From contig CM030852.1 of assembly GCA_018105865.1 (NCBI GenBank), positions 13,813,445-13,877,444 on the forward strand: a stretch of DNA of 64,000 nt, given 5' to 3'. Of the stretch, positions 21,184 through 32,460 are shown piece after piece (positions within the stretch are counted from its first letter, which is position 1; the number at the start of each line of letters is the position of its first letter). The DNA comes from Metaphire vulgaris (lineage: Eukaryota; Annelida; Clitellata; Crassiclitellata; Megascolecidae). The notes under the pieces are model-generated. The model ran no database searches and was not told the origin of the DNA. It worked only from the letters and a program-made list of their open reading frames with translations. Made by a program: the position numbers and the translations under genes.

Positions 21184-21437
21184 TGACGGAGAGAGAGAGA
21201 GAGAGAGACAGGCAGACAGACAGGACAAAAAGGCAGACAATGAGAGATAGACAGGAGGCAGAGAGACAGAGAGACAGAGAGACAGAGAGACAGAGACACA
21301 GACAGAAAGACAGAAAGACAGACAGAAAGACGGAGACAGCGAAAGAGAGTGAAAGACAGACAGTGGCAGATAGACAGAGACAGAGACAGAGATAGAGAAA
21401 CAGAGACACAGAGAGAAAGAGAGAGAGAGAGAGAGAT
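21184..21437 (+). repeat. GAGA/GACA simple repeat
   Basis: About 250 bp of mixed GAGA and GACA units. The frames across it (Arg/Asp/Glu/Gln or Ser/Leu/Cys) are artefacts. Confidence 0.9.
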
Positions 21438-21603
21438 CGTATTCTTAGCTGAGACGCTCTAAGGAAATCGAACGATGAAAGCAAAAGAGAGAAATATCTG
21501 TCATGGCGTCGTCTTCTGCCACCGAATCGATGGCATCTCAAAGACAGACTTCACTGCTATTTAAATAACTAAGACACAATGATTGCACGACTATATAATA
21601 AAT

Positions 21604-21848
<245 letters not shown>

Positions 21849-22895
21849 CCATTTTGCCGTGTTTCGTTGTCCGTTGACATTGGAGACATAGAGAAGATTG
21901 TCAAGTTGGTCAAATATTAGCACGTTTCCGTCGTTTGTGAGTGACGGAGCACCTACGGTTTCTTTTGTCGGACATAAGATCTTCCTCAACAAATGATCTT
22001 CCCATCTTATCTGCCAGATTCCTTCTGAGAAGCTCTGGATTAAGAGGCTCTTTTATCTTGATCCATATCATGTCATTTAGATACTCGACATCATCAGTGT
22101 TTATTATGAAGATAAGGTTAAACGGATATCTGTCTTCATAAACGCGCATATAGACTAAGAATATGGAAAGTGACTAGAATCACCACCAGTCGAGTCCAAA
22201 CATCTACACAGGACCGTGATGAATTGGTCGAATTTAGCAAATGATTTGGCTTCATATGGACTGACATCAATGGTTGTCGTAAGTCGAAAATTTTCTGACA
22301 ATATCGAAACATTTTCACGCCAAATAATGCGTTATGTCACCATGTAATGTAATTCATCTATTTACAATCGCAAAAGTCTTGCCTCGGATATTTGGCAACC
22401 AAAATAGCCAAGCGGCAACTGCTGCTATTCCACTCAGAGATGTACTTTATGTTTGTAAAACCGATTTTCAATCTGATAGTAGATTAATTATCAGAGGATC
22501 AGAAATCATTCATTAGGCAATTATATTGAAATGGATGTCACTTGTCCTTGAAGTCAAACATCGAATATAAAGTTGTCAGCGATAGCCTTGCTGAGGCTAG
22601 AAAATGCACAATTTGGCGAATTCTTTGCTTTACATTCTATTCTTCCTTTATCTTGACTTACTTATCAGAGAGACTCCGTGGAAGCAGTCATCAGGCAGTT
22701 AGATTGCAACTGATGTTATTATTTGTCCTTCAAGCGAACATCGAATATAAAGTTGTCAGGGATCGACTGACTTTTCTCCAGTGATATCACTTCATATTCT
22801 GTGTCGGTGACGTTATCGTAAAAGATCGAAGCAAACGATCGACTTAACTCAACGACCAACAGAAGAACCATCGCTCGAAAGAAAAAAGACGACAA
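21849..22895 (-). pseudogene. Truncated copy 2 of the secreted-protein family
   Basis: Exon 1 homology is at 22895-22772. The start ATG has become TTG (residues read LSSFFFRAMVLLLVVELSRS), and the donor is GTCAGT, weaker than the GTAAGT of the others. Exon 2 begins at 22294 after TATTGTCAG and is in frame (NNFRLTTTIDVSPYE), but meets a TAG near 22160 with an adjacent 2-base shift. Homology continues in pieces to about 21855 (HVLIFDQLDNLLYVSNVNG) and then ends in a triplet-repeat tract, so the C-terminal half is gone. The intron is 477 bp. A later Met (AMVLLL) could in theory start translation, but the stop and truncation make a working product very unlikely. Confidence 0.82.
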
Positions 22896-23313
22896 TTCGA
22901 CTGAAAAGCGATTTATCTCAACTTTCAACTGTTGCTTAGTCAAAATTTCACTCAGTCGACGTTTCACAAACCAAAATACGCAAACAGATTCTGCCAAGGC
23001 TATAAAGACGGCGTCCGCCTTCGATTACTGTGCCCCGCAGTTAACCAAACCATTGTCATTTAACTGGTCGTCGGAACTTAAATTGCAATCAAAGGCCTTA
23101 TAATATCCATTGGATTTTATAATAAAAGGATATTTGATTACTAGTAACAACAATGTATGTGTCTGTTATGGAAATTGGCAAAGACACAGTTCCTGTATTT
23201 TGTTTTGGGTGGTCTTGGCCTCGCGGCCTCTATTTTGCTAGGGTGGTCACAGCCTTAGATACAAGAAACCATGCATTTGAAATCCCTGAACACACACACA
23301 CACGCACACCCAC

Positions 23314-23623
23314 CAGTGTTTATTCTAGGCTTTCTCTGAGGGAATCCCCCCACCCAAAGTTTGAAATGTTCCCCCCAAATTTTTGATATTTTGGCTGGAA
23401 GGGGAAAATTTCTCCTCCAAAATTGTGACATCTTGTAACACAAAAGAAATTTTTAGGGCGATGAATTTTTTGGAGAGGAAAAATATAAGGATGATCCTTT
23501 TTTGCTTGTGAGGGTATTTGGAGAGGGGAAAATATAAGGATGACCTTTTTGGCTTGTCAACAAGAAAAAAATTGTCTCCCAACATTTCAAACTCCTTCCC
23601 AATGGTGGCTAGAATAAACACTG
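23314..23623. mobile_element. hAT-type MITE, CAGTGTTTATTCTAG family, 310 bp
   Basis: CAGTGTTTATTCTAG and its exact reverse complement form the ends. It sits inside the CA tract upstream of gene copy 2, flanked by CACACCCAC and CACACGCAC; the repeat context blurs the exact duplication. The paralogous CA tracts of copies 1 and 3 lack it. The interior carries two GGAAAATATAAGGATGA(T)CC repeats and TTTTTGCTTGT motifs. Confidence 0.82.
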
Positions 23624-23716
23624 CACACGCACACATATATAGCAGCAACGCCTGATGTCTATGGGTGACAATGTGTAATTATAAGGCAAGTGATATGCCA
23701 AACACCTTAGCACTAA

Positions 23717-24114
<398 letters not shown>

Positions 24115-24251
24115 CAGTAAAAATACCATTTCTACATTCGTGAACCTGTTTGAAGATGACGGAGATGATCAGTAGCATTCAATGTACCGATGTCTAACTG
24201 GAGAACCTATTAACATCGGATTAAGCCAAAATGCGATTAGGAGCGATACTG

Positions 24252-24329
<78 letters not shown>
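24252..24329 (+). repeat. (ATT)n microsatellite 3' of gene copy 3
   Basis: Twenty-six or so pure ATT triplets, ending 33 bp beyond the stop codon of the intact secreted-protein gene. Any transcript of that gene would carry (AAU)n in its 3' UTR or end before it. Confidence 0.9.
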
Positions 24330-24362
24330 CCTGCATTTCAATGTCAGTCAAAGACACACTAT

Positions 24363-25936
24363 TTAATGCAAAGATAAAATATAGATTTGACTGTCGGCAG
24401 TATATATATTCCTGAAATCAGCGATTAATTGATTTTCATCGCTGTCGTAATAATACGAAATTAGCCAGACCGACAAGATTGCATCGTTTGGACCTTTTCC
24501 ATATAACTTCCTCATTAATGCAGCATTCGGATCATCAGAGGCCAAGGGAACAAAACACCAATTTTCATTTGAAACGTTGCTACATTGGAAGATGTGCCCG
24601 AATCCACCAACTCTGTTTGGTATAAACTGATCAACCAAACTGTCGTCAGAGGCGCTGTATACTGATGCTAAATGCTTAGTGATGTTCCTCCTGTTCTCAA
24701 TCGTTAGCCTGAATAAATGAAAAGCATCTACTTTCTCTGGTACGTGACTCGTAATGAAGAACGAGAAGAGTTTTATTTTCGTTGTCACAACTTTACATTC
24801 AGTTGTTCCGTTCACGTTTGTTCTCGATTCTACTTTGAAGTCATTCATTTCACTCAGACGCAAATCAACTCTGATGGTACCATTTACGTCATTCAAACGA
24901 GGATCGTAATGCACGTAACCAAACGAATATCGACCAATTGTTGTATGAAGTGTGTATCCAATAGTCTTTACGAATGATATTTTGCGAATGAGTGTTCCGT
25001 TGACATGGCACACATAGAGAAGTTTGCCAAATAGGCCTTTTATTAGCACGTGTCCGTCATTTGTGAGTGACATAACACCTAAAGTTCTTTCTGAGGGACA
25101 TGAGAACTTCCTCGCCAAATGATCTTCCCATCTCATCTGCCAGATTCCTGTTGATTCGCTAAGACTGAAGAGGCTCTCTGTTTTCTTGCTCCATACCATT
25201 TCATATAGATCCTCGATTTTGTCATCAGTGTTTATTATGAAGAGAAGATTAAACGGATGTCTGTCTTCATAAACGCGAATGTGAGAATATGCAAAGATAA
25301 CAGAACCACCTTTATTCGTGTTCGGATATCCACATAGGACCGCGATGAATTGGTGGAATTTAGCAAATGAAAACGCCTGATATGGGCTTACATCAATGCT
25401 CGTCAAAAGTCGAAAATTATCTGAAATGTATCGAAACATTTTCACTCCAAATAATGCGTTATGTCACCATGTGATGTCCAGGTAATTCATCTATTTATAA
25501 TCACTATAGTCTTCTTGCCGTGTTTGGTTTGGAACCAAAATAGCCAATTGGCAACTGCAACTGTTCCACTCGGAGACGTACTTTTTAGTGGATATGAGAT
25601 TTTATGTTTGTTAAACCAGATTTCAATCTAATAGCAAATTACTCATCAGAGGGTCAGCGGAAGCAGTCATTCGGTAATTATATTGAAACGGATGTCATTT
25701 GTCCTTCAAGTCGAACATCGAATATAAATTTGTCAGTGATAGTTTTGCTGTGGCTTTAAATGCATAATTTTGCGACTGCATAGCATTCTTATCTTGCTTT
25801 ATCTTCACTTACTTTTCTCCAGTGATATCACTTCATATTCTGTGTCGGTGACTTTGTCGTAATAAATCGAAGCAAACGATCGATTTAAATCAACGACCAA
25901 CAGAAGAATCATCGTTCGACAGAAAAAAGACGACAT
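24363..25936 (-). CDS. Intact two-exon gene for an unrecognised secreted glycoprotein (copy 3)
   Basis: Exon 1 is 25936-25813 (41 codons plus one base) and exon 2 is 25420-24363; the 392-bp intron starts GTAAGT and ends ACATTTCAG. The joined frame is phase-consistent and gives 393 aa. The start MSSFFCRTMILLLVVDLN is a plausible signal peptide with cleavage near SFAS (20-23). I chose it because an in-frame ATG at 25996 would bury that peptide; the first-exon reading is conserved in copies 1 and 2. The mature part has sequons at about 182, 221, 245 (NGT), 287 (NIT) and 323 (NVS), six cysteines (71, 149, 179, 250, 321, 330), no later membrane segment and no domain I recognise. Alternating short hydrophobic strands could suggest a beta-rich fold, but that is speculation. 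The two relatives on the same strand are broken, so this is the only apparently working member here. I infer that it is secreted; its function is unknown. Confidence 0.75.
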
Positions 25937-26187
25937 TTCGACTGAAGAGCGATTTAACTGAACTTTCAACTGCTGCTCAGTCAAGATTTCCCTCACTCAC
26001 TCACTGTTTCACAAACTAATTATACCACAATACTTATTTTAATAAATTAATCTGAACATGTTTGCTGTTGACTTCATTCTCTACAATCGTCGTTGCTCTA
26101 TTACAACGTTAAATAGTAAGCCTACGCCTGAGATTGTCCGATAGAAAGGATGTACTGTTGTGGCATAGCATGCAAGCGAGACATTAA

Positions 26188-26259
26188 CCTCTTAACCGTG
26201 TATTTAACTGTAACTCGATGTAAAATGGACGGATATATCCGGGATCCCCAGTTAAGGGG
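26188..26259. mobile_element. piggyBac-like mini-element between TTAA sites, 72 bp
   Basis: CCTCTTAAC..GTTAAGGGG is flanked by TTAA at 26184-26187 and 26260-26263. The paralogous position upstream of copy 1 (5413-5416, in CATTAAAGGCTAT) has one TTAA, so the 72 bp plus one TTAA were gained here. TTAA duplication is the hallmark of piggyBac, and some Kolobok, elements. The element is tiny and non-coding. Confidence 0.75.
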
Positions 26260-26263
26260 TTAA

Positions 26264-27399
26264 AGGCCATTACTCTGCCCTGCAGCTATCTAAACCAGTG
26301 TCGTCTAATTGGTCGTCGGACATTAAATTTCAACAAAAGGCATCGTAACATCAATTGAATTTTATAATTCAATGATATTTGATTCCTTGTAACAACAATG
26401 CATGTTTCTCTTATGGAAATTGGCAAAGACAGAGCTCCTGTTTTGTTTTGGATGGTCTTGACTATTTTACTATTGCGGGGGTCACAGCCTTTAATACAAG
26501 AAACCATGCATTTGAAATCCACATACAAAACCACACATACACACACACACACACACAGACACACGCGCGCACACTCACACGACCAGGCCCGTGTAGAGAT
26601 ATTCGGGGCGCCTGGACAGAGGAGTCAAGACTCACGGGACCCTAAAAAGTTGTCGAGTTATTTAGATAGAAAGTTTGTTCTCAAAAAAGATAAAAAAAAA
26701 AACAAGCAGGTTTTAAGAAATATTCCACGTCAAATGTGAAAAAGTGGTGATGACCATTTTTTGCTTGTCAGACTTTCACGACGTTAAGGAGGCCGACCAC
26801 GCGCACAATGCCAAACGCCTTCAGCGGACCACGAGGCGTCGTCCACAGCGTTCGTGTTAGATTTATAATATTTCCATAAGACAACAATATCTTGGATCCG
26901 CCCGGGCCCCTTCGGTTCGCTGGACCTTTGACCATTCGCACCTGCCCCCTTTCGGCGGGTCTGGCGCCGACGACCATTTTTGCTTGTTAGATTTTTTCTC
27001 GTGCGATAAACGAATTTTCGAAATTTTTATAAGTATTCCAAACTTCCGGCCGGGCCGGTGATGACCCATGCCACGCGACTGACTTCAAAGAATGAAAATA
27101 GAGGCGCTAGTGGATGGACAAATATTTGACTCAGCAGCCTAAGTCTCATTAAAATCTCATCTTGTGGACATTCAAGAAGTTGACAAGAACAAGGGCCGTA
27201 GTGTCACAAGAGGATCTTCATTGGATACAGTGAAACAGCACAGGACAAAGAGAATCTTTTTGCGATAAGTCCTCTGCAAATTTGCTCTTGTTTTTATAAT
27301 CTTCTTTATTTCATTTACGATAAGACTCAGTGGCGTAGCCAGGATTTTACAAAGGGGCAGTTACGACCAGCCATTTCCGACTTCGAAAATCCTGAGAAG
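26264..27399. other. 5' flank of copy 3 and unique sequence; no gene seen
   Basis: The shared copy 1/2/3 flank ends at a CA tract (about 26530-26580). Beyond it are two TTTTTGCTTGT dispersed motifs (near 26758 and 26978). A hAT-like end CAGTGGCGTAGCCAGG starts at 27328. The 60-110-codon frames here have no conserved look. Confidence 0.45.
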
Positions 27400-27695
27400 C
27401 AGTGGCGACTCCAGGATTTGGCAAGTGGGAGGGACCTTAGGGTGGCAACTTCTAATCATGGGGCAACCATTTGTTGTTTAACGTATGGAGCATTAAGTAT
27501 AGGGTCCCAACTGGGAGGACTGGGGGGTCAGGCACTCAATAGGGAGGCACGGGCCTCCCTGGTCCCCCTGGTCCCCCCTGGTCGCCCTGGTCCCCCGGTC
27601 TCCCTGGTCCCTCTGGTCCCCCTGGTCCCCCTGGTTCCCCTGGTCTCCCCTGGTCCCCCTGGTCCCCTCTGGTCCCCCCGGTGGAGCCGTCACTG
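27400..27695 (+). mobile_element. hAT-type MITE, CAGTGGCGGCTCC family, with internal minisatellite
   Basis: It starts CAGTGGCGACTCCAGGATTT and ends GGAGCCGTCACTG, with a perfect 8-bp duplication, CTGAGAAG, at 27392-27399 and 27696-27703. It is about 110 bp longer than the 185-bp member because a GGTCCCCCT nonamer near the right end has expanded to about a dozen imperfect copies (27559-27681). Confidence 0.93.
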
Positions 27696-27703
27696 CTGAG
27701 AAG

Positions 27704-28359
27704 CAAAAGAAAGGTCGTCCCCTATTATTTTGCTTGGTTAAGTTAGTCATAATATAGTTACAGCGTATAGCCCTTGACAACGCCACTGATAAGACTGTCG
27801 AAGAAAGATTCCTCATTAATTTTAGACTGAGACTGAGAAAGTAGTTGTGCCTTATACGATCGATTCTTTACATTGGCACACTGTAGCAGCACAAGAGGCC
27901 ACAAGTGCAGATTGTTTAAGCAGAGGGCGAGACCATGAAAGAAAACCTTTTCTAGTGGAAGGGCTGTGGACAAATGGAACAGTTTGGAGTACTTTGGACG
28001 AAAAGGACATATTGGTTGAAACAATAAAAATGGATTCAAAGGTTATTTAGGGAAAACTGGGTTATTAAACGCAGAAGGTTATACTACTGTACGGTGGTTT
28101 TCAACTTTTCACATAGGCTAACTTTTACTCCTAAACCATTAAAATCACGTAATAATAATAATAAATAATAATAAGAAATAATAATAAATAATAATAATAA
28201 TAATAATAACAATAAATAATAATATTATTATTACTATTAAATACCGAGATTTTTGCTACAATATGTAATATATTGAACTATGATTTTTTTAATAAAAATA
28301 TAATTAGTAACCAATGGTAATGTATCTTAGTTTTTGCTAATTTACTCCACATGTGCCCA
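27704..28359. other. No gene seen; TAA-rich patch
   Basis: An 80-90-codon frame on each strand at 27758-28050 shows no recognisable domain. An imperfect TAA/AAT repeat spans about 28150-28235. The rest is AT-rich. Confidence 0.4.
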
Positions 28360-28510
28360 GGCCACCCGTGCCCCTATTGGATGCCTGCCCCTAGTAGCTC
28401 CCATACACTATTGCATTCTAAGCAACTAGACTATTCCAGGTTTATGAAAAACAGTTGCCCCCCATGCCTAGAAATTCCGCCCAACGTTCCCCCGTCACTT
28501 GCCAAATCCC
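28360..28510 (-). mobile_element. Diverged fragment of the CAGTGGCGGCTCC MITE family
   Basis: Read on the minus strand it starts with the GGATTTGGCAAGTG block, then a diverged GGCGGAATTTCTAGGCATGG block and GGGGCACGGGTGGCC near the far end. The termini and target duplication are gone. Confidence 0.55.
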
Positions 28511-28569
28511 GCGCGTTTGTCTAGCGCCTTATCGCCTGCTCGACAACACTCTCGTATAATATGGCGCTA

Positions 28570-28753
28570 TAAAAATCAAAATGGCCGACCGACCGACGCG
28601 CAACAAGAGGAGAAATCGAGTAGGTCGCCGACGGACAGACGAACGGGGCATTTTACCGAGAACGTCGCCGCTAATATTTCGATTAGGACCCGGGACCCGC
28701 TGGATCGAGCAAGAGTTATCGGCGTCACGATGTCCGGCAGCAGGACGGAAAAA

Positions 28754-28788
<35 letters not shown>

Positions 28789-28925
28789 AGGCGGTGGCGG
28801 CGGCGGAGGCGGTGGCGGTGGCGGCCGCCGTACCGCCGTACATAAATCACGGACGGACGGACTGGTCAGTCCCCGTGTCAATAACTACAACGGCGACGGA
28901 CGCAGTGGAACCAGCCGAAGACCGG

Positions 28926-28926
<1 letters not shown>
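28570..28926 (+). other. CpG-dense block with (GGC)n tract
   Basis: The block is GC-rich with many CpGs, and a GGC/GGT tract (about 28758-28825) sits inside. The plus frame through it has an ATG (MSGSRTEKH) followed by poly-Gly and TDGLVSPRVNNYNGDG, then runs into a TA repeat. This could be a promoter/5' exon region, but there is no conserved domain and no certain splice site. I do not call a gene. Confidence 0.4.
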
Positions 28927-29015
<89 letters not shown>

Positions 29016-29184
29016 CAGACAGACAGAGATAGAGAGAGAGACAGAGAGACAGACAAAGAGACGGAGAGACAGACAAAGAGACAGCAGACAGACAAAGAGA
29101 CAGACAGAGAGAGCCACAGAGAGGTAGTGAGGGAGAAAGAGAGAGAAACAGAGATAGAAAGAGAGAAAGTGAGTGAGAGAGAAT

Positions 29185-29230
<46 letters not shown>

Positions 29231-29238
29231 GATATAAT

Positions 29239-29271
<33 letters not shown>

Positions 29272-29456
29272 TGAGAGAGAGACAGACAGACAGACAGAGA
29301 CAGAGAGACAGACAAAGAGACAGACAGATAGAGCGACAGAGAGAGATAGTGAGGGAGAAAGAGAGAGAGAGAAACAGAGATAGAAAGAGAGAACGTGAGT
29401 GAGAGAGAATGGGAGAGAGAGACAGACAGACAGAGATATAATGAGAGAGAGAGAGA
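28927..29456 (+). repeat. (TA)n-(GA)n-GACA tract, ~530 bp
   Basis: TA (28927-28968) joins directly to GA (28969-29010), then mixed GAGA/GACA/GATA units with a roughly 200-bp pattern. The GAGAATGAGAGAGAGAGA..ATATAATGAGAGA part recurs near 29180-29250 and 29400-29455. All frames are low complexity. Confidence 0.9.
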
Positions 29457-29847
29457 ACGTTCGACCGTCGTCTAGTGTTGGGTTACGGTGGCCTTCGATG
29501 TTTCCTCGTTTGTGATAATATTTGCTGGACCTATATTTACGAAACTATAGAAAGAGTATACTATCTGTCGATACTTGACGAAACCCGATCTAATGCAGTG
29601 ATTTATTAGCCCAGTGCGATAGCTGGGCGAAAATAGCAGCAGTATCAATATTAGTAATAGCTGTAATGCTGATGGCAGTAATAGCAGAAACGTTTATTCA
29701 CGTCGCTAAATTACATTCACAAAAACGCACATATATTCTTTGTTGCTTAGGCTTCAGTGTTGTGCTATTATTATTTTTTGTACATTTTTAAACTAAGAAA
29801 ATTGTAGAGATTCGAAATAGATCGCTTTTTGACACACCCTGTAGAGA
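29457..29847. other. No gene seen
   Basis: Unique-looking sequence. A GACACACCCTGTAG motif just before the next microsatellite resembles a transposon end but has no partner that I can find. Confidence 0.35.
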
Positions 29848-29897
<50 letters not shown>

Positions 29898-29938
29898 ATG
29901 GCAGTAGTAGTAGTAGTAATAGTAGTAGTAATAGCATT
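29848..29938 (+). repeat. (TAG)n microsatellite
   Basis: Sixteen pure TAG triplets and then an imperfect stretch with GGCAG and AATAG interruptions. Confidence 0.88.
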
Positions 29939-30122
29939 GTAGTACGGACAACTGTTTTGGTCTTTGAAATATCATGTGTTATTGTAATTATTAGTGACGT
30001 TATTATTATATCTATTACAACTACCAGTTATAATAGAAATGAAATAGTATATCAATGGAAGCAATGTCAGTCTCTTCGATAGTAGCAGTGGTATAGCAAC
30101 ATCAACAGCACAGTAGCACAAG

Positions 30123-30337
30123 CAGTGTTTATTCTAGCCACCTTGACATTGGTAGGTAGGGGGAGTTTCAAATGTTTGGGGGGACAAGATTTGTCTCTCC
30201 ACGCTTGGGGGAGGGGAATTTCCATCCCCAAGCCAACATATACAATTTTTTTTGGGAGGGGGGAATTTTAAAACTTTGGGGAGGAGGAATTTCCCCCCCC
30301 ACACACACACACACAAACAGGCCTAGAATAAACACTG
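30123..30337. mobile_element. hAT-type MITE, CAGTGTTTATTCTAG family, complete 215 bp
   Basis: Perfect 15-bp inverted ends (CAGTGTTTATTCTAG) and a perfect 8-bp target duplication, AGCACAAG, at 30115-30122 and 30338-30345. The interior is a series of G-rich TTTGGGGGG/AATTTCC blocks and a CA tract next to the right end. Same family as 23314-23623. Confidence 0.93.
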
Positions 30338-30375
30338 AGCACAAGGCAGCAGAATTCGTAACAGCATGAGTCGTG

Positions 30376-30429
<54 letters not shown>

Positions 30430-30662
30430 CAGCTAATTTATCCAAACGCTATAACACGACTAAGGCCATAGGCAAGAGCGATTTACAATCAATCACAGTA
30501 AGATTTCCGAAACAAGTGCGATTTTAGCTTGGAAGCGAACGATTCAAAAGAAGTCGCTGCTACTATCTCATCAGGAAGAGCGTTCCACAGTAGCGGGTTC
30601 CCACGAGTTACCGATCTTTCACCCAGCACGGCCGTCTTAGAAGGAGGTGATATTCAAGAGAC
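30376..30662 (-). mobile_element. 5'-truncated LINE 3' end with (AAT)n tail
   Basis: On the minus strand a frame ending at a stop at 30489-30491 reads RSVTRGNPLLWNALPDEI and then SFESFASKLKSHLF. This is the classic C-terminal signature of L2/CR1-like LINE ORF2 proteins (LWN-LP...SFKxxLKxxLF). About 60 bp of 3' UTR follow, then 17 AAT triplets (30376-30426) as the tail. An in-frame TGA just upstream (near 30645) and loss of homology mark the 5' truncation. Confidence 0.8.
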
Positions 30663-30679
30663 ATTATAAAACCACTTAC

Positions 30680-30893
30680 CCGTCATTTTCACGGCAACAG
30701 AGTAAGACGCAACAACACTGCAAAACATGGAGTCTTTAGAGATCCATCCATTCGTCCTTGAAGCAGCAGTCAGTGCGTCGATAAACTCTTGACATACACT
30801 TGACGCCAAGCCCGGATAGTTATTGTCCTCTTCAAGAAAAATACTTCTTGTTCCGAGTTCTTGACATCTTCGTCTTAAATCGCGATTCGAATT
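30680..30893 (-). CDS. Possible orphan exon (unrecognised)
   Basis: A minus-strand frame of about 71 codons without stop includes LEEDNNYPGLASSVCQEF and SKDSMFCSVVASYSVAV. It ends at a good donor, ACGG/GTAAGT (GT at 30679-30678), in phase 1. It is complex sequence, unlike its repeat neighbours. The acceptor side is unclear: a stop lies at 30894-30896 and only weak AGs are available. No partner exon was found and I do not recognise the family. It may be a real internal or first exon, an exon relic, or chance. Confidence 0.25.
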
Positions 30894-31210
30894 TCACCTT
30901 TTAAACAGATTTTAGCGAAACATGCTTTGAAACTTACTTGCTAAAATGTGGAGAAACAGCTGTAAGATACTCCGAAAACTGATATATTTTAGTGACACGG
31001 TCAACGAACAGAGTTAGTTATACGAAATCAATTTCATAATTACTTTTCACTGTCCGTTGACACAGCAACAAAACATTCAACACATCCATACAATTTCCCA
31101 AATGACGCAGACATCTCTACTATCACGCAAGGATGGTTAGAGCACTGGGCAATGGCAATCGCTATTCTACATGCTGGACACACACACATTGCTGATCTCA
31201 CTGCTAGTAT

Positions 31211-31238
31211 ACAACAACAACATCTACTACTACTACTA

Positions 31239-31312
<74 letters not shown>

Positions 31313-31423
31313 TTACTACTACTACTACTACTACTACTATACTATTATTATTATTATTACTGCTACTACTACTGCTTCTACTATTACTGCTACTACTATT
31401 ATTGATAGTGCTACTATTATTGC

Positions 31424-31456
<33 letters not shown>

Positions 31457-31457
31457 G

Positions 31458-31497
<40 letters not shown>

Positions 31498-31582
31498 TTA
31501 CTACTACTACTACTACTACTACTACTATTACTACTACTTCTACTACTACTACTTCTACTGCTACTGCTGCTGCTGCTGCTGT
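31211..31582 (+). repeat. TAC/TTA/TGC triplet tract, ~370 bp
   Basis: Mostly TAC triplets with TTA blocks (about 31340-31355 and 31420-31455) and a short TGC run at the end. Poly-Tyr, Thr and Leu frames are artefacts. Confidence 0.9.
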
Positions 31583-32116
31583 TTATTCCACTACTACTAG
31601 TGCCACTGCACTGTTACTACTGCTGCGATGGAAACCAGTAATAAAGTCCACTGTTTGGTTCTGATCTACACTTTCAATTTCATCTTAACAAATCTGGATC
31701 GGAAGCAGATTTTATCGACTGAATATGACACGAGGAAACAAAGGAGAGTTTCTTTGGCATTTGCAAAGCCCAACGAACAGGCAATATTGAAAGCATCCCA
31801 TTTCTGTCGAACAAACCGTTAGAAAGGACAACTGAATCCATCCGCAGTACGTTTGAAATCCGCCGTACCAGACGTACTGTGCGCCGCGTACCGTTAATCG
31901 ATCCGCTGGGCAGGAGACGTACTGGAACAGCGGTCAATAGAAGTCGTCGAAAAGTCTCCTCGTTCGACGCACACGCTGTTCCATCGTCTACAGACGACAG
32001 TCTCGTCTTTCGCCTTATATCTCTCCACTGGATTAGGTCCCGGTCTGGAATGCGGACGGACGGACGGACGGGAAAACCGCACCGGATACGGCGGAGCTGC
32101 ACCGTCCTCGGTGCCT

Positions 32117-32117
<1 letters not shown>
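31583..32117. other. Unique block, CpG-dense from ~31855; no gene called
   Basis: From 31855 the sequence becomes GC-rich with many CpGs (for example CGCCGCGTACCGTTAATCG). Frames on both strands are open for 80-140 codons but differ between strands and lack domain patterns. It may be a promoter or untranslated region. Confidence 0.35.
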
Positions 32118-32162
<45 letters not shown>

Positions 32163-32460
32163 AACAGAGACCGAGACAGAGACAGAGAGAGACAGAGACA
32201 GAGACAGTGACAGAGACAAAGAGACAGAAAGAGATAGAGAGAGAGACAAATAGATAGAGAGACACAGAGAAAGAGAGACACACAAAGACAGACACACAGA
32301 GACATACAGACATAGACAGGCAGACACTCAGAAACAGACAAACAGACAGATAGAGAGACAGATAGATAGATAGATGGAGAGAGTGTCGAAGAGCAGTAGG
32401 ACAGACAGACAGACAGACAGATAGACAGACAGACAGATAGAGACAGAGCGCCGAAGAGGA
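32118..32460 (+). repeat. GAGA/GACA/GATA simple repeat
   Basis: About 340 bp of GA-dominated tetranucleotide mixtures lie between the two halves of a CpG-dense region. Confidence 0.9.

Noticed and set aside
27559..27699. Collagen-like Gly-Pro repeats
   Set aside because: They are produced by the GGTCCCCCT minisatellite inside a MITE with intact ends and target duplication.
28878..29383. Ser/Leu/Cys-rich or Arg/Glu-rich proteins over GA/GACA tracts (also 7089, 21176, 31680)
   Set aside because: These are repeat products in every frame, without conserved segments.
30489..30893. Joining the orphan frame at 30680-30893 to the LINE frame downstream as one protein
   Set aside because: They share a frame by chance, with an in-frame stop near 30645. 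The upstream part does not look like reverse transcriptase, while the downstream part has the LINE ORF2 C-terminal signature.
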